NCBI GenBank assembly: GCA_963846475.1
Contig: CAWJVZ010000004.1
Span: 124,001 to 188,000, forward strand
Direction: 5' to 3'
Length of the DNA: 64,000 nt
DNA from: DASWJZ01 sp963846475
GTDB taxonomy: Bacteria > Pseudomonadota > Alphaproteobacteria > Rhizobiales > Afifellaceae
Shown: positions 36,949 to 45,559 of the stretch, one piece after another
How positions within the stretch are numbered: the first letter of the stretch is position 1
How the letters are laid out: each line of letters opens with the position of its first letter
Made by a program: the position numbers and the translations under genes
Notes under the pieces: model-generated
Seen by the model: the letters and a program-made list of their open reading frames with translations, nothing else
The model's database searches: none
Told to the model about the DNA's origin: nothing

Positions 36949-37518
36949 ATGCGCCTTCCAACCATCATCGCGATTGCCGCCTGTGCGGCGTGTCTCTGCG
37001 GCGCGCCTGCGTCGGCTGAGGAGCTCTCGGCGGAGGCAAAAGCCCAGCTCGATGCCACGCGGGCGGCGCTGGAGCCGTTCCAGGACCCGATCTTCGCCAT
37101 CAGGAGCGGCTATTTCTCCACGCTCGGCTGCGTCTACTACAAGGAGGGCGCCATGGGGGTGCACTTCATCAATCCGGCGCAGATCGGCCCGGAAGTCGAT
37201 CCGCTGAAGCCGCAGCTGCTGATCTATGAGCCGGACGGCGACAAGCTAAAACTCGTTGCCGCCGAATGGCTGGTGCCGCTGGCGACGGGGGTGAAGGAGC
37301 GGCCGGAGCTTTTCGGGCGCCAGTTCGACGGCCCGATGGAAGGGCACGAGCCGCTTCTGCCGGCCGACCTTCACCACTACGACCTGCATGTCTGGCTGTG
37401 GAAGGACAACCCGAAAGGCATCTTCAACGCCACCAATCCGGACGTGACCTGCGAGGGCAAGCACGGCTACGCGCTGCTGGAGGAGCCGCCCAGCGAGGTG
37501 CCGCACGCGCATCAGTAA
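36949..37518 (+). CDS. Conserved hypothetical exported protein
   Basis: A 189-residue protein with a clear signal peptide (positive start MRLP, hydrophobic core, cleavage expected after APASA near residue 23) and a good ribosome binding site (AGGGAGA) before ATG 36949. The mature part contains FSTLGCVYYKEGAMGVHFINP and HHYDLHVWLWKDNPKGIFN, a pattern I associate with a widespread family of exported proteins of unknown function. Two Cys residues (C43-type region and the one near the end in DVTCEGKHG) could form a disulfide. No functional claim can be made. Confidence 0.8.
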   Translation: MRLPTIIAIAACAACLCGAPASAEELSAEAKAQLDATRAALEPFQDPIFAIRSGYFSTLGCVYYKEGAMGVHFINPAQIGPEVDPLKPQLLIYEPDGDKLKLVAAEWLVPLATGVKERPELFGRQFDGPMEGHEPLLPADLHHYDLHVWLWKDNPKGIFNATNPDVTCEGKHGYALLEEPPSEVPHAHQ

Positions 37519-37630
37519 GGGCTGACGCTACTAGCCTGCCGGCGCGCCGAACGGAGTCGCGCCGGCAGGCGTCGCGCGCCGGCTGTTCCACGCGCCGAAA
37601 TCCGGCCTGAGGCGCCGCGCGGCACCGCCA

Positions 37631-37659
37631 TTGCGCTTCCGCGCCGCCTCGCTTATATC
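37631..37659 (+). promoter_or_regulatory. Candidate promoter for rpsB-tsf
   Basis: TTGCGC (37631-37636), a 17-base spacer and TATATC (37654-37659) lie 88 bases before the rpsB start. Spacing is optimal and the -10 is strong for this GC-rich DNA. The leader between 37660 and 37747 contains short GC stems that could serve autoregulation by S2, which is speculative. Confidence 0.5.
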
Positions 37660-37747
37660 CGCCGCATCTCACACGCGGGCACGAAGCCTTGACCGGCTTT
37701 CCGGTGGCGAAAGCCATTTCCCGCGGCGGAACAAACCGGAGAATTTT

Positions 37748-38623
37748 ATGGCGCTTCCCGATTTTTCGATGCGCCAGCTGCTTGAGGCTGGCGTGCACTT
37801 TGGGCACCAGACGCATCGCTGGAACCCAAAAATGGCCCCGTTCATCTACGGCGCCCGCAACAACATCCACATCATCGACCTCGCCCAGACGGTGCCGCTC
37901 CTCTACCGGGCGCTGCAGCAGGTGAGCGACACGGTCGCCAAAGGCGGCCGCATCCTCTTCGTCGGCACCAAGCGGCAGGCCTCCGACGCGGTCGCCGAGG
38001 CGGCGCGGCGCAGCGCGCAATATTACGTCAATGCGCGCTGGCTCGGCGGCATGCTCACCAACTGGAAGACGATCTCCCACTCCATCGATCGGCTCCGCAA
38101 GCTCGACGACATGCTCGCCGAAGGCGCCCAGGGCCTCACCAAGAAGGAGCGCCTGTCGCTCACCCGCGAGCGGGAAAAACTCGATCGCGCGCTCGGCGGC
38201 ATCAAGGACATGGGCGGCGTCCCCGATTTGATTTTTGTCATCGACACCAACAAGGAGGCGATCGCCATCGCCGAGGCCAAGCGCCTGAACATCCCGGTGG
38301 CGGCGATCGTAGATACGAACTGCGATCCCGACGGCATCACCTTCCCCATCCCCGGCAATGACGATGCCGGCCGCGCCGTGGCGCTTTATTGCGATCTGGT
38401 CGCTCGCGCCGCGCTCGAAGGGATCTCGCGCGGGCAGGGCGAATCTGGGGTCGATGTCGGAGCGTCCGAGGAGGTTCCCTACGAGCCGGCGCTGGAAGAG
38501 GCTCAGGAGCCTGCGCCCGAGGAGGAAGCGGCCGGCGAGCCAGACCAGGAAGCGGCTGCTCCTGCCTCTGAAGCCGAGGCTCCGCCCGCCGAGGAGGCCG
38601 AGGCCGCCCGCGGCGCCGCCTGA
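37748..38623 (+). CDS. rpsB: 30S ribosomal protein S2 with acidic C-terminal tail
   Basis: S2 binds the platform-head junction of the 30S subunit and recruits S1. The core (MALPDFSMRQLLEAGVHFGH to about residue 235) is typical, with HWNP-type and RARWLGGMLTN blocks. The last 55 residues are a Glu/Ala/Pro-rich tail absent from E. coli S2, as often seen in alphaproteobacteria. ATG 37748 gives 291 residues. tsf follows after 42 bp. Confidence 0.96.
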   Translation: MALPDFSMRQLLEAGVHFGHQTHRWNPKMAPFIYGARNNIHIIDLAQTVPLLYRALQQVSDTVAKGGRILFVGTKRQASDAVAEAARRSAQYYVNARWLGGMLTNWKTISHSIDRLRKLDDMLAEGAQGLTKKERLSLTREREKLDRALGGIKDMGGVPDLIFVIDTNKEAIAIAEAKRLNIPVAAIVDTNCDPDGITFPIPGNDDAGRAVALYCDLVARAALEGISRGQGESGVDVGASEEVPYEPALEEAQEPAPEEEAAGEPDQEAAAPASEAEAPPAEEAEAARGAA

Positions 38624-38665
38624 TTCCGACCTCCAAAATTCGATTTCATTGAAAGGAACAGCCTG

Positions 38666-39559
38666 ATGGCCATCACGGCGCAGATGGTGAAAGAGCTGCG
38701 TGAAAGAACCGGCGTCGGCATGATGGACTGCAAGACGGCGCTGCAGGAGACCAACGGCGATCTGGAAGCTGCGGTCGATTGGCTGCGCACCCGGGGCCTC
38801 GCCAAGGCGGCGAAAAAGGCCGGCCGCGTCGCGGCGGAGGGCCTGATCGGCGTCGCCGACGGCGGCAATCGCGCCGCCATGATCGAGCTGAATTCCGAGA
38901 CCGACTTCGTCTCCCGCAACGAGCAGTTCCAGAATCTTGTGCGCTCTGTCGCACAGGCCGCGCTGAACACGGACGGCAGCCTCGACGCGGTCCTTGCCAC
39001 GGAGATTTCCGGCGGCAAGAATGTGGAAAGTGCCGTTACCGACGCGGTGGCGACGATCGGCGAGAACATGACGCTCCGCCGCACGGCGGTGCTCTCCGTC
39101 GACGAGGGCGTCGTGGCGAGCTACGTCCATGCCGCCATCGCGCCGGGCCTCGGCAAAATTGGGGTGCTGGTGGCGCTCCGCTCGTCCGGCGACGCGCAAA
39201 AACTGACTGCGCTCGGCCGGCAGGTCGCCATGCACGTCGCCGCCGCCAATCCGCTGGCGGTCGACGTCGACCGGCTCGATCCGGAAACGGTGTCGCGCGA
39301 GCGCGCCGTCTTCGCCGAGCAGGCGCGCGGCTCCGGCAAGCCGGAGAACATCATCGAAAAGATGGTCGAAGGGCGCCTCCGCAAATTCTACGAGGAATCG
39401 GTGCTCCTGAAGCAGGTTTTTGTCATCGACGGCGAGCGCAGCGTCGAGACGGTTCTGAAGGACGCGGCCAGCGACCTCGGCGGCCCGGTGGCGCTCGTCG
39501 ATTTCGTCGCCTTCCGCCTCGGCGAAGGCATCCAGCGAGGCGAGGAGGCGGCGGGGTAG
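38666..39559 (+). CDS. tsf: Elongation factor Ts
   Basis: EF-Ts exchanges GDP on EF-Tu. The 297-residue protein has the N-terminal UBA-like domain (MVKELRERTGVGMMDCKTAL), the TDFVSRN motif that contacts EF-Tu, and the core repeat GRQVAMHVAAANPLAV. A ribosome binding site (AAAGGAA) precedes ATG 38666. Normally pyrH follows closely; here an island of about 10.5 kb intervenes. A decayed copy of the middle of this gene is found at 48059-48338. Confidence 0.96.
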   Translation: MAITAQMVKELRERTGVGMMDCKTALQETNGDLEAAVDWLRTRGLAKAAKKAGRVAAEGLIGVADGGNRAAMIELNSETDFVSRNEQFQNLVRSVAQAALNTDGSLDAVLATEISGGKNVESAVTDAVATIGENMTLRRTAVLSVDEGVVASYVHAAIAPGLGKIGVLVALRSSGDAQKLTALGRQVAMHVAAANPLAVDVDRLDPETVSRERAVFAEQARGSGKPENIIEKMVEGRLRKFYEESVLLKQVFVIDGERSVETVLKDAASDLGGPVALVDFVAFRLGEGIQRGEEAAG

Positions 39560-39798
39560 GCGTGAACTCATTGGCGTTCGGCGGCCGACCGGAGCTTGCT
39601 TTGTGGTGATCTGCGGAAGTCGCGGCGTTTCTGCTGTGCGTCCAGGAGTGGACGTTCGACCATGCGCCGTCGGATGTCCGGTTCGCGCCCACGCTCGCCA
39701 TTTCCGGGAACTTGAGGCTACCACCGAAATTCAGACATTCATGCGCGGAATTCGCCGTCCGTCTGCTGTCGACCTATGCTGAGCCGTTCCGGGCGCAG

Positions 39799-41133
39799 CT
39801 AAGCGGCGGGTTTGGCTGTAACTACTTGTGGGCGCTGGACGGGCGGGAGTTCGACGCCTCGCAAGGCGATGCCAGCCCGTAGCGCTTGCCACATGACGGT
39901 CGTATAGGGGCATACGAACTCACTTGCGATCTCATCAAGATCATCGCCGTCAAAACCATTGCGCGGCGCGCGCGCTATTAACGCGTCTTTGGGGGCCAGC
40001 ATCTCAGCGGCAAAGGCTCTGCTTGCCTGCTGTCGACGGGTGAATGCCTCGGTCGCTGCGCGATCTTCTCCAACACCCGCGGTCCAAGCCATGTAGGTTC
40101 CGGCGCAGGCCCGGAACCGCCGCTGGCGCGCGCTTCGCGCAATGGTGCCAATGCGGGCGGAGTGGTCAAGCCGCCGGACGAGTGCAGTCACACTATCAGG
40201 TCCCCGATTGGCAATTTCGCCGCCGGCCGCAATAGTAGCACCGAGCAACTCGTCCAATGTCCGTCGAGGACTCTCGGATGAAAGGCCTGTGCTTCGGCGT
40301 AGGGCGAAGGCCGAGGCTTCACCGGCCGCCCAAGCAGGAGCATTGAGATCGTCTGCAACCGGAACGCCGAAAGAGGCGAGGCTAATTTCCGGAAAAACTT
40401 GAAGTCGGGGCTCGGTCTCGCGCAGCCAGGCGCTTGCTTGGCCGAGTTCTTCAAGTTCGACCGCTTCGGACAAGTCAGCAAAAAGCTTTTCCGAAATGCC
40501 TTGAGCCCAGACAGATAGGTCGGGCGTTTCGGGATCGTACGGATCAAGACCTAGTCGTCCCGCAGTAGTGCAGTAATTGAACTCGTCGGGGTCGGCTATT
40601 GAGCAACGAACCCGCTCCCATGCATCGACGAGTTCACGTCCCTGACCGCGATCGCCTTTGATCCGCTCCAGCACTGCCTCTATTAGGTCGATGAAAGCGA
40701 ACTCGACCAAGTCACGGTCGAGCTGGACTGGTTCGTCGGGAGTCGATGCTACAAACGAGATCGTTGCATAGGGGTTCTCGAAGGACGCCCAATCGATGAC
40801 GGTCGTATGATCGCCGCCTGACCATAGTGCCAGGGAAGGGAAAGCATAGCCCCGCACGCCCGAATCAAGACGGTGGCGGATCCGGAATGAGGCGCTGAGC
40901 GATGGGCGCAGGGGTTCGTAGAGCAGGGGCCACCAGCTTTTTGCGAGGAAGTTGGCAAGCGGCAGCAGCGATATGTTGATCGCCTCGCTTTCCATCCCAC
41001 CTCGTTTGCTGATGTTGCGCGAGATCAAGGACGAGTCGACAGAAATCCGCAGCCGCGTCACCGCACGAGACTCATCGTCATCTTCCGAAGTATTCAGCCA
41101 GCCATCACGGTGAAGGTCGAGGCTACCGGTCAT
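39799..41133 (-). CDS. ImmA/IrrE-like protein lacking HExxH, cassette gene 2
   Basis: A 444-residue protein. The last 100 residues contain RRQQASRAFAAEMLAPKDAL and a following helix, which resembles the region after the zinc motif in ImmA/IrrE (DUF955) proteins, but no HExxH is present anywhere, so peptidase activity is unlikely. The N-terminal 300 residues are not recognised. It overlaps the upstream 153-residue gene by 4 bases (ATGA), so the two are co-translated. Base composition looks lower in GC than neighbouring housekeeping genes, suggesting acquisition. A toxin-antitoxin or defence-type role is a guess from this layout. Confidence 0.65.
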   Translation of the reverse strand: MTGSLDLHRDGWLNTSEDDDESRAVTRLRISVDSSLISRNISKRGGMESEAINISLLPLANFLAKSWWPLLYEPLRPSLSASFRIRHRLDSGVRGYAFPSLALWSGGDHTTVIDWASFENPYATISFVASTPDEPVQLDRDLVEFAFIDLIEAVLERIKGDRGQGRELVDAWERVRCSIADPDEFNYCTTAGRLGLDPYDPETPDLSVWAQGISEKLFADLSEAVELEELGQASAWLRETEPRLQVFPEISLASFGVPVADDLNAPAWAAGEASAFALRRSTGLSSESPRRTLDELLGATIAAGGEIANRGPDSVTALVRRLDHSARIGTIARSARQRRFRACAGTYMAWTAGVGEDRAATEAFTRRQQASRAFAAEMLAPKDALIARAPRNGFDGDDLDEIASEFVCPYTTVMWQALRAGIALRGVELPPVQRPQVVTAKPAA

Positions 41134-41591
41134 GGCAGGTCGAAGGGCAAGTTATAAGCAACTTGAAACGAAGTTAGTGGATATGCCTTATAGCCGGCGG
41201 GCGGCTCGCAGACCTTGGCTTCGTAGACTATATCGGGGTCCTCGGGATCGCGCGCCCAGATCGGCGAAGGCATCCCCCCCGGACGTTCAGACACAAAGGT
41301 TCCAGCCCTAAGCGCCTCACGAAGTAGCCGAGTTGCATCAGCATGACGTTTGGCCCACTTTCGGGGGCAGACGAGGCAATCAGGGTTCTTGATTTTTTCG
41401 GCTTCGGCCCTCTCGATCGTGGTCGCACCCAACCGCGGCGCTGCTTGGAGTCCAAACTTCGGGATGTCGGTATGATGTGGGCTACCCACGTAGAAAGCGT
41501 CCGCCGCAAGCCCTGCACGTTCCTCGTCGGTTAAGGTGAGTGTGGCCGGTTGAGCCTTTGCCGGGCGAGGCCGAGGTTTCTTGAATCCCAC
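41130..41591 (-). CDS. Small cysteine-containing partner protein, cassette gene 1
   Basis: A 153-residue protein from GTG 41591 with GGGAAG upstream. Visible elements are a basic start, DAFYVGSPHHTDIPKFG in the middle, a Cys pair in NPDCLVCPRKWAKRH, and an end with IVYEAKV and YKAYPL. This YVGSP...YEAKV...YPL layout resembles a family of small hypothetical proteins that I recall beside ImmA/IrrE-type genes; I cannot name it. It is the first gene of a two-gene minus-strand operon and its stop overlaps the ImmA-like start. No function is assigned. Confidence 0.65.
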   Translation of the reverse strand: MGFKKPRPRPAKAQPATLTLTDEERAGLAADAFYVGSPHHTDIPKFGLQAAPRLGATTIERAEAEKIKNPDCLVCPRKWAKRHADATRLLREALRAGTFVSERPGGMPSPIWARDPEDPDIVYEAKVCEPPAGYKAYPLTSFQVAYNLPFDLP

Positions 41592-41790
41592 CGTAAGTTC
41601 TTCCCCTGTCCATAGCTTTTCATAGCGGAAAGCCGAGAACCACGAAAGTCTTGCCGAGAGGCGTTTGTCTTAGGATGATAGAAGCGAAAATGTCTGGTTC
41701 TCCTCGCGTGCTTAGAGCGGCTGGGCCGGCTTTCCCCGAAGCGGACTTTACTAACGTCGACGCTGGGACGCGGCGGTGACTCGCCGCGGC

Positions 41791-41841
41791 CTCCCGCTAC
41801 GCCGCCAAGATCGGCGTCGTTGCCCGGAACGCCACGGAAGT
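41791..41841 (+). pseudogene. Decayed pyrH fragment
   Basis: About 51 bases align without gaps to the intact pyrH at 50134-50184 with roughly five or six mismatches (shared runs CTCCCGCTACGC and CGTTGCCCGGAACG). It lies alone in non-coding DNA and has no start or further pyrH sequence. It looks like a remnant of a second pyrH copy, matching the tsf remnant at the far side of the island. Confidence 0.7.
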
Positions 41842-41864
41842 CTGCTGCGCTTACTGACCGCCCG

Positions 41865-42530
41865 GTCGAGCCTATGACTGCCCGCGGCGGGCGGTGCAGG
41901 AGAGGAAGTCGAGCGGAGCCGCGGCGAGAAGCTCGAGCTCCGCCCGCTCCAGCAGGGCTCAGCGCCGATGCGAAGCCGGGATCGGTGAGCCGCTGGCGCA
42001 GCAGGGCGACGGCGCTTTGGTGCTCGGGACCGGCGTAGCGCGCGGTCGCGACCTGCAGGCCGGGATCGCCGAAGAAGCGATGGATGATTTCGCCGAGCGT
42101 CTTGCGGGACTTGAAATAGTCGAGAAGGGCGGCGTCGCGCTGCGGCCGGGGAGGCCTCCTCCACGCGCCGCGCGGCCATGTCGTCGCCATGCGCCAGCTA
42201 TCGCGGGAGCGAGATGGTGTCGCCTTCCTCGGCTGCTCGTCACCGAGTGGAGGCCGCGGTCGCCGACCGAGTAGCGGTCGGTCTGGAAGCAGCGCTCGCT
42301 TCGCACCTCGGCGAGCTGCGTCTCGGGCGGCGCGACAGTTGCTGAAGGTGCCGTCGGACCAGGCGTGCATGCCTTCGGTCTGGCCCGCCATGCTATCCGC
42401 CATCATCCCGAGCATGCCGCCCTCGCCGCGATGGGCGGCGAGCATCTCGTCATCGATTGCTCGCCGCAGTCGGTCGGCTCCTCCGCCAGCCCGACCAGCC
42501 AGCCGATGTCCTTGCACCTGGCAGCGCAGA
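41865..42530 (-). pseudogene. Unidentified frame-disrupted coding remnant
   Basis: Protein-like stretches occur on the minus strand in changing frames: MLGMMADSMAGQTEGMHAWSD near 42410, then CFQTDRYSVGDRGLHSV near 42270, then LLDYFKSRKTLGEIIHRFFG and ATARYAGPEHQSAVALLRQ near 42000-42130. They could be the C-terminal part of the adjacent M48 protein or a separate gene; several indels prevent a clear reading. I do not recognise the family. Confidence 0.4.
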
Positions 42531-43802
42531 CCCTACCCCGCCCATGGCGAAGAATGTCCGCAGCGGCGCCGGATCGAGAGCCTGCGGCGAGCGCAGCCGG
42601 CTCTGCCGAGATCGGCGCCGTGCATCCACAGGAAGACGCCGAGGGCGGCGACGCGCCGAACGTCATCTCGCGCGTCAGTCCGAGCCGGTTGAACTCGTCG
42701 CCCGACGAGACGCGCTGCGAGCGCGGCGCCAGCGCCCTGCCGTGCGCGAGCCCGAAATGCCGTTTCGAGCGGCTGGCGCCAGCCGGCGGCCGAAGCCATC
42801 TGCCGCGCGCAGTTGCGGGCGGCCGCGTGTCGCGGCGCGCCGGCGCGATCAGCGCCATCGAGCCGGTGACCGCGACGATCGCCGCGACCCGCTCGGCGAT
42901 CGTCGGATGCGTCGCGAAGGCGCCCTCGTGCGCGCCGTCGATCATCATCGCGTCCTGCCCGGCGGCGAGGCCGGGGATGGCGCTGCGTCCCTCGATGCGG
43001 CGCGAGCGCCGAGACGAGCGCGGCCGGGTTCTGGGTCAGCCGCACGGCTTCGGCGTCGGCGATGAACTCGCGCGCCGAGGCGATCAGGAGCCGCGCAAGA
43101 TGGCTTCCGTCGACGGCGAGCCGGCGCAGGAACAGCACGACGAGGATGAGCACGACCATCAGCGGCAGCGTCAGCGCCAGGATCGGCAGCGTCAACGCCT
43201 CCCAGATCCGGTTGACGCGCGCGCGGGCTGGGCCGCTGCTGCAGCAGCTTCAGCGTGTCGAGGCAGACATTGGTGGCCGCGATCAGGCGGATGTCGCCGT
43301 TGACGATGTGGACGATCTCGTGCGCGGCGACGGCCGCCAGCTCGTCGTCGTCCAGCCCGTCGATCAGCCCGCGCGTGAAGACCAGGACCGCGTCCTTGCG
43401 CCGGATGCCGCAGGCGAAGGCGTTGAGCGCCGGACTGTCGATCACGCCGACATAGGGGGTCGGCAGGCCCGCGGCGATCGCCAGCGGCTCGACGATGCGG
43501 CAGAGCCGCGGCTCGTCGTGATCGTCGACGAAGCGGAAATCCGTCCTGCGGCGAACGGTGCGGACGTGCCACGCCATCTGCACCGCGAACAGGACGGCGC
43601 CGACGATGGTGACGATCGGCACCCAGCGGACGAGATAGCCCGTCCAGCCGTAGAGCGGCGCATGGTCGGGATCGAGCATGGCGAGCGGCACCACCAGCGC
43701 CAGCATGGCGAGCAGGTGAAACGCCGCGACGAAGCCCGCGAAGAGCGCGAGCGAACGCGCGTCGTTGCTGCGGACGTGCCCGTAGAGCCCGTTCACCCGC
43801 AT
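42531..43802 (-). CDS. M48-family (HtpX-like) membrane metallopeptidase, frameshifted
   Basis: A zinc membrane peptidase of the type that removes damaged membrane proteins. From ATG 43802: two N-terminal membrane segments, FACGIRRKDAVLVFTRGL, then the zinc site AAHEIVHIVNGD. Shifts near 43215-43226 and 42998-43008 must be bridged to read a further membrane region (TLPILALTLPLMVVLILVV), the third zinc ligand in AREFIADAEAVRL, and the FATHPTIAERVAAI block common to HtpX. A last membrane segment (LGVFLWMHGAD) lies near 42625. It follows lemA, a frequent pairing. Whether the gene is truly broken or poorly sequenced is unresolved. Confidence 0.75.
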
Positions 43803-43825
43803 GGCGCAGCCTCCGGAGCGGCCGA

Positions 43826-44377
43826 TCAGAACTTGATGGCGACGGCTCGTCGATCAGCACGCGCTCGATGCCGAGATCGAACGGCATGCGCACGTTCATC
43901 TTGAACAGGCGGCCGATAGTGCTGCCGGGGAACTGGCGCAGCGTGGCGTCGTATTCGTCCACCGCCAGATTGTAGAAGCGGCGCGAGGCGGTGATGCGGT
44001 TCTCGGCGTCGACCAGCTCCCTGCGCAAGTCGCTGAAATGCGTCGACGCCTTGAGCTCGGGATAGCGCTCGGCCATGCCGATCAGCGCGTTGATGTTCTG
44101 CGTCAGGTTCTTCTCGGCCTCGAGCCGCATTTCGGGCGCGGCGGCCTGCAGCGCCGCGGCGCGCGCCTGCGTGACGCCCAGCAGGATGTCGTTCTCGTGC
44201 TTGGCGAAGCCGCGCACCGTCTCGACGAGCGGCGGGATCAGGTTCTGCCGGTGCTTCAGATGCACGTCGATGTCGGCGAACGCGGTCTCGCAGCGCTGAT
44301 CGAGCGCGACCAGGCGATTGTGCGTCGGCGAAGGCGATATAGGCCGGCACGGCGACCGCCAACGCCACGGCCGCCAC
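43826..44377 (-). CDS. lemA: LemA family protein, frameshifted
   Basis: LemA proteins have one N-terminal membrane helix and a helical bundle; their role is poorly known but they often partner M48 peptidases. GTG 44377 gives the membrane helix (AAVALAVAVPAYIAFAD). One extra base at 44331-44334 then shifts to the frame with NRLVALDQRCETAFADIDV, LKHRQNLIPPLVETVRG and the ASRRFYNLAVDEYDATLRQFP signature. A second shift near 43845 is needed to end as AIKF at 43826. The M48 gene starts 24 bp downstream. Confidence 0.8.
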   Translation of the reverse strand: MAAVALAVAVPAYIAFADAQSPGRARSALRDRVRRHRRASEAPAEPDPAARRDGARLRQARERHPAGRHAGARRGAAGRRARNAARGREEPDAEHQRADRHGRALSRAQGVDAFQRLAQGAGRRREPHHRLAPLLQSGGGRIRRHAAPVPRQHYRPPVQDERAHAVRSRHRARADRRAVAIKF

Positions 44378-44550
44378 GCATACAGCACGACGTCAACAGC
44401 ATCGCCCGCTCTCCCTTCGAGATCAGGCGTGAAGTATCGCCGACGCGGTTGCGGAATGATTGACGACGAGCTGGAGATGCGAACAGCTTAACGGCGCCTT
44501 AAACCAACTCTGCGCTTATGCGGCGCAACTCGCTTCGATTGGGGGGTTCT

Positions 44551-45224
44551 ATGGCTGAATCGATCTTTGCTCGTGTGTCCCGTCTGCTTTCGGCGACCGT
44601 CGAGGACGCGGTGGACCGCATGGAGCAGGCCGGCGGCGACGCCGTGATGCGCGAGGCGATCCGCGAGGCGGACCGCGCCATCGACCAGGTGAAGGCGACA
44701 GCTCGAAGCGACGATGGCGCGCCGGCTGCAGGCCGCCCGGCAGCAGAAGATGCTCGCCGAGCGCGTCGAAGAGCTGACCACCAAGGCCAAGTTCGCCCTG
44801 GGCGAAGGCCGCGAGGACCTCGCCGAGGCCGCGCTGTCGCGGCAGGTGGATTTCGAGGAGCAGGCCAAGAAGCTCGACGCCGTTCAGGCGCAGGCGCGCG
44901 AGGAGGAGCAGCGGCTCGAGGACGGCCTCGCCGCGCTCAAGCGCGCGCAAGCGCCAGATGGAGGAAGCGCTGCCGGCCTACCTGATCTCGCGGCGCGAGG
45001 CGGCGCTCGGCGGCGACGGCCCGACGCGCCCCGAGCGCTCGGCCGAGAAGAAGGTCGACGCGGCCGAGCAGGCCTTCGATCGCGCCATGGCCGGCGCCGG
45101 CGGCGTCGGCTTCACCCGCGCCGACGCGGACACGATCAACCGCGTCGCCGAGATCGACGGAATGCAGAAGAGCGCGACCGTCGCCGAACGGCTGGCCGCG
45201 CTGAAGGCACAGCAGGCCGCCTGA
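44551..45224 (+). CDS. pspA: PspA/IM30 family protein, two one-base frameshifts
   Basis: PspA-type proteins form helical coats that protect or remodel damaged membranes. From ATG 44551 the start MAESIFARVSRLLSATVEDAVDRME matches the family in layout (quoted in part: IFARVSRLLSATVEDAV). Extra bases at 44698 and 44948 split it into three frames; bridging them gives about 223 residues, a continuous coiled coil (ARRLQAARQQKMLAERVEE, AKKLDAVQAQAREEEQ) ending in TVAERLAALKAQQAA. It is divergent from lemA-M48 across 173 bp, suggesting a shared envelope-stress module. Confidence 0.75.
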
Positions 45225-45519
45225 TGATCCGCAAGCCGCCCGGCAGACTGGCAGCGCGAGCGAAGGCGCGGCCGTCAGAACGGTTCGAAGCGGCCGCCGA
45301 GCTTGCCGAGGGCGGCGCCAGGCGTTGCGCGCCGCGGCGGCCAAGTGGCGCGCGGCCTGTTCTGCTATTTCTTTGCCATCCTCTGGGGCTTCGCGGCGCT
45401 CGCTAGGCGGGCTGCTTGGCGGCAGCATTCCGACCTTCATCGGCGTCGGTGCGATGGCGGCCCTCATGGCCTGGGGCGGCGGCCGGGCGTTCGCCAAGGC
45501 GCGCGAAGCTCCGGGCTAG
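45224..45519 (+). CDS. Small membrane protein after pspA, frameshifted
   Basis: A short gene whose ATG overlaps the pspA stop. The first frame is basic (MIRKPPGRLAARAKARP); a second frame gives a membrane helix (GLFCYFFAILWGFAAL) and a third gives another (LLGGSIPTFIGVGAMAALMAW) with the end FAKAREAPG at 45519. At least two indels are needed to read one protein of about 95 residues with two membrane segments. Its coupling to pspA suggests it works with it at the membrane. Confidence 0.5.
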
Positions 45520-45559
45520 CAACCCGCTAGCCGGGCAAACCCGCTGATCGGGCCTGAAA

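Noticed and set aside
39560..39798. Possible small gene directly after tsf
   Set aside because: Frames on both strands are short, lack start signals and overlap neighbours; looks like island border DNA.
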